23,199 nucleotides of DNA from the NCBI GenBank assembly GCA_964543995.1, contig CAZJBB010000028.1:1-23199 (forward strand), read 5' to 3'. Source of the DNA: CAIXTV01 sp964543995 (GTDB lineage: Bacteria > Bacteroidota > Bacteroidia > Bacteroidales > CAIXTV01). Both the position numbers and the translations under genes were made by a program. Below the pieces are notes generated by a model that saw only the letters and a list, made by a program, of their open reading frames with translations, made no database searches and was not told where the DNA came from. Of this stretch, positions 21,587 to 23,199 are shown one piece after another (positions within the stretch are counted from its first letter, which is position 1; the number at the start of each line of letters is the position of its first letter).

Positions 21587-22474
21587 ATGATGTCAACTTC
21601 AAAAAAAAAGATCCTCATCATTATTAATCCTATTTCAGGTGTCGGGCGGCAAATGAAAGTTGAAAAACTTGCCCATAAGTACCTCGATAAAAACATCCTT
21701 GATTATTCTTTTGCATACTCACAATGGGCCGGACATACTATTGAAATTGCAAAGAAAGCCGTGGAAGACCAGTTTGATATTGTGGTTGCGGTGGGCGGGG
21801 ATGGTTCAATAAATGAGGTGGTCTCTTCTATTGTTAATACCAAGGTAGCCTTAGCCATTATTCCAACCGGATCAGGAAATGGCTTAGCGCATCATTTAGG
21901 TATTCATCTTAATTTGGCAAAGGCGTTAAAAACCATTAATAAACTTCATTGCATTGCAATCGACACTGCGGTCATTCAAGAGAAAATTTTTGCAAGTGTT
22001 GCCGGTATCGGATACGATGCAAAAATTGCGCATCGGTTTTCTCAATCCAAGCACAGAGGTTTTTTTCCCTATTTGCGCTTAGTTTTTTCAGTATATTTTG
22101 AGTATCAACCTATTAATTACACATTTTCTTTTGATGGAAAGGTGATTCAATCAAAAGCGCTGTTTGTTACCTTTTCCAATTCAAATCAATTTGGTTACAA
22201 TATCAAAATTTCCCCTCAAGCCTCTTTACAAGATGGATTGATTGACGTTTGTATTGTTGAAAAATTTCCACTGAGTTATGCATTGAAATTAATTTATCTG
22301 GTAATCAGAGGTAAATCAGACCGGTCGAAGTATTTAAAAATTTACCGTACTTCCCAAGTGGAGGTATCTTCCGAATGCCCGGAAATGATTCATATTGACG
22401 GCGATCCATTGCACTCAGCCTCTCATATATACGTTAAAATTCTGCCTAAAAGTTTGCAAGTAATTGTTCCCTAA
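21587..22474 (+). CDS. Diacylglycerol kinase-family lipid kinase (DagK/YegS-like)
   Basis: A 295-residue lipid kinase of the DagK/LCB5 superfamily that phosphorylates diacylglycerol or a related lipid with ATP. The nucleotide site includes INPISGVGRQ near the N-terminus, the VAVGGDGSINEVVSS motif at about 68-82 and the IPTGSGNGLAHHLGI motif at about 95-110, followed by VAGIGYDAKIAHRF. The C-terminal domain with a DGLIDVCIVEK strand and an HIDGDP segment is complete. The frame is open from TTG at 21572, overlapping the previous stop, but the tandem ATGs at 21587 and 21590 give the normal N-terminus, so I start at 21587, 7 nt after the transferase gene. It could recycle diacylglycerol released by that transferase, as DgkB does for LtaS in Firmicutes; this is inference. 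Confidence 0.9.
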   Translation: MMSTSKKKILIIINPISGVGRQMKVEKLAHKYLDKNILDYSFAYSQWAGHTIEIAKKAVEDQFDIVVAVGGDGSINEVVSSIVNTKVALAIIPTGSGNGLAHHLGIHLNLAKALKTINKLHCIAIDTAVIQEKIFASVAGIGYDAKIAHRFSQSKHRGFFPYLRLVFSVYFEYQPINYTFSFDGKVIQSKALFVTFSNSNQFGYNIKISPQASLQDGLIDVCIVEKFPLSYALKLIYLVIRGKSDRSKYLKIYRTSQVEVSSECPEMIHIDGDPLHSASHIYVKILPKSLQVIVP

Positions 22475-22485
22475 CCAATATATCT

Positions 22486-22827
22486 ATGTCGAAAAAAAAT
22501 AAAGGTATCGGTATTGTATATTCCACGAATCCTAATTTTCAGTATCAATTTGATCAAGAGGCAGAACAGGAAACCCTTCCGCCTTCACAACAGGATTTGA
22601 GGGTAATGATTGACCGGAAAAAGCGAGCCGGGAAATCAGTAACTTTGGTTACCGGCTTTATTGGAAAATCTGAAGATTTAGAAAATCTGGGCAAAACCTT
22701 AAAGACTAAATGTGGATGTGGTGGGAGTGCAAAAGAGGGAGAAATTCTCATTCAGGGCGAGTTTAAAGAAAAAGTGTTTTCTCTTTTGCAAGACATGGGT
22801 TATAAGGTTAAAAAAGCCGGTGGGTAG
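22486..22827 (+). CDS. SUI1/eIF1-like translation factor (YciH family)
   Basis: A 113-residue member of the SUI1 family, whose bacterial form is YciH. The N-terminal 35 residues are a flexible region (NFQYQFDQEAEQETLPPSQQ) and the SUI1 domain follows: RKKRAGKSVTLVTGFIG, LGKTLKTKCGCGGSAKEGEI, LIQGEF and a final LLQDMGYKVKKAGG. The KxxCGCGGS turn is the signature loop that contacts the ribosome in eIF1. In E. coli, YciH is thought to influence start-site selection and stress-related translation; its exact role is not settled. It starts with an ATG 11 nt after the lipid kinase gene and looks like the third gene of that operon. No terminator is visible in the 49 nt before the next gene. Confidence 0.9.
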   Translation: MSKKNKGIGIVYSTNPNFQYQFDQEAEQETLPPSQQDLRVMIDRKKRAGKSVTLVTGFIGKSEDLENLGKTLKTKCGCGGSAKEGEILIQGEFKEKVFSLLQDMGYKVKKAGG

Positions 22828-22876
22828 GAATAGAAACACTTAATGATGAGAAAATAAAGCTAAGCTATACGTGGAA

Positions 22877-23199
22877 TCACTGTTTAATAATCTTAAACGT
22901 TTGCTGAAAATCAGTTGTTTCCATTTCTAGTAAATACAAACCTTCGGGCAAATAGCTAAAATCCTGCTTTTCAATATCCTTTCCTTTCCAAATAAGGCTT
23001 CCATACATGTTTCGTAAAACGTAATATTCACTTCCTGAAGCATTTTCTATTTTGAGTGTATTTGAAAATGGATTGGGATACACACTATGAGCAATGCTTG
23101 GATTTAGATCCTTGATATCGGTGGTTATTCCAAGGGTATTGGAAGTGTCGTGGCAACCAAAGTTAGTTGTGACAATAACAAAATACACTGCATTGCCCG
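22877..23199 (-). CDS. C-terminal part of a secreted protein with a type IX secretion sorting domain (truncated by window edge)
   Basis: The 5' part lies beyond the right edge; the frame is open to 23199 (codons for GNAV precede YFVIVTTNFG), and the GTG at 23188 is internal. The visible 107 residues begin with the end of an Ig- or PKD-like domain (VYFVIVTTNFGCHDTSNTL), then the type A sorting domain: SVYPNPFSNTLKIENASG, a middle strand, LPEGLYLLEMETTDF and a basic end QQTFKIIKQ. The domain is recognised by the Bacteroidota type IX secretion system and removed or attached on export. The domain order implies a large surface or secreted protein. It is convergent with the SUI1 gene. Enzyme or adhesin identity cannot be given from this fragment. 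Confidence 0.9.
   Translation of the reverse strand, partial: GNAVYFVIVTTNFGCHDTSNTLGITTDIKDLNPSIAHSVYPNPFSNTLKIENASGSEYYVLRNMYGSLIWKGKDIEKQDFSYLPEGLYLLEMETTDFQQTFKIIKQ

Overview
The window reads as a stretch of chromosome from a Bacteroidota bacterium. The evidence is AT-rich coding sequence, a 288-residue primary sigma factor without the long N-terminal region 1.1, a C-terminal type IX secretion sorting domain at the right edge, many Bacteroidota-type envelope proteins, and promoter elements of the Bacteroidota form (TTTG, about 20 nt, then TAnnTTTG). I cannot fix the genus. No tRNA, rRNA, CRISPR array, transposase or phage gene was seen; this looks like core chromosome with a few accessory loci.

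Layout. (1) Positions 160-6240, minus strand: a tight seven-gene cluster with gaps of 1-12 nt. It encodes, in order of transcription, an unrecognised membrane-anchored protein, DapF, a GNAT acetyltransferase, MltG, a phosphohexomutase, a DUF2279-like protein and a PrsW-family membrane protease. The theme is cell-envelope and peptidoglycan supply and trimming, driven by one good promoter at 6265-6297. (2) 6458-8912, plus strand: a Do/DegP-type periplasmic protease and then the primary sigma factor, with two overlapping promoter matches in front of the sigma gene and a clean terminator behind it. (3) 8955-12062: a small two-helix membrane protein, a 67-bp imperfect hairpin, a secreted protein with a peptide-N-glycosidase F-related C-terminal half, and an ECF sigma factor with its own promoter and terminator. 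(4) 12066-15096, minus: an M48 metalloprotease followed by a predicted outer-membrane barrel protein. (5) 15179-17948, minus: a two-gene citrate lyase operon in which the acyl carrier subunit (CitD) is fused to the beta subunit (CitE), followed by the alpha subunit (CitF). (6) 18015-18833: two paralogous small lipoproteins built on 27-bp tandem repeats, each followed by a symmetrical hairpin. (7) 18909-22827, plus: an Ig-like-domain lipoprotein, then an LTA-synthase-like headgroup transferase, a diacylglycerol kinase-family lipid kinase and a SUI1/YciH-type factor. (8) 22877 to the right edge, minus: the C-terminal end of a secreted protein with a type IX sorting domain.

How the genes fit together. 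Cluster 1 makes and processes envelope material: DapF gives meso-diaminopimelate, MltG sets glycan strand ends, and the hexomutase feeds sugar nucleotides. The transferase and lipid kinase in region 7 could form a cycle in which headgroup transfer releases diacylglycerol and the kinase returns it to phospholipid. The citrate lyase operon would split citrate into acetate and oxaloacetate, but the genes that attach and acetylate its prosthetic group are not in the window. I found no clear new multi-gene system. The parts most worth a second look are the CitD-CitE fusion with its atypical start region, the repeat-built lipoprotein pair, the PNGase F-related secreted protein and the hairpin at 9387-9453.
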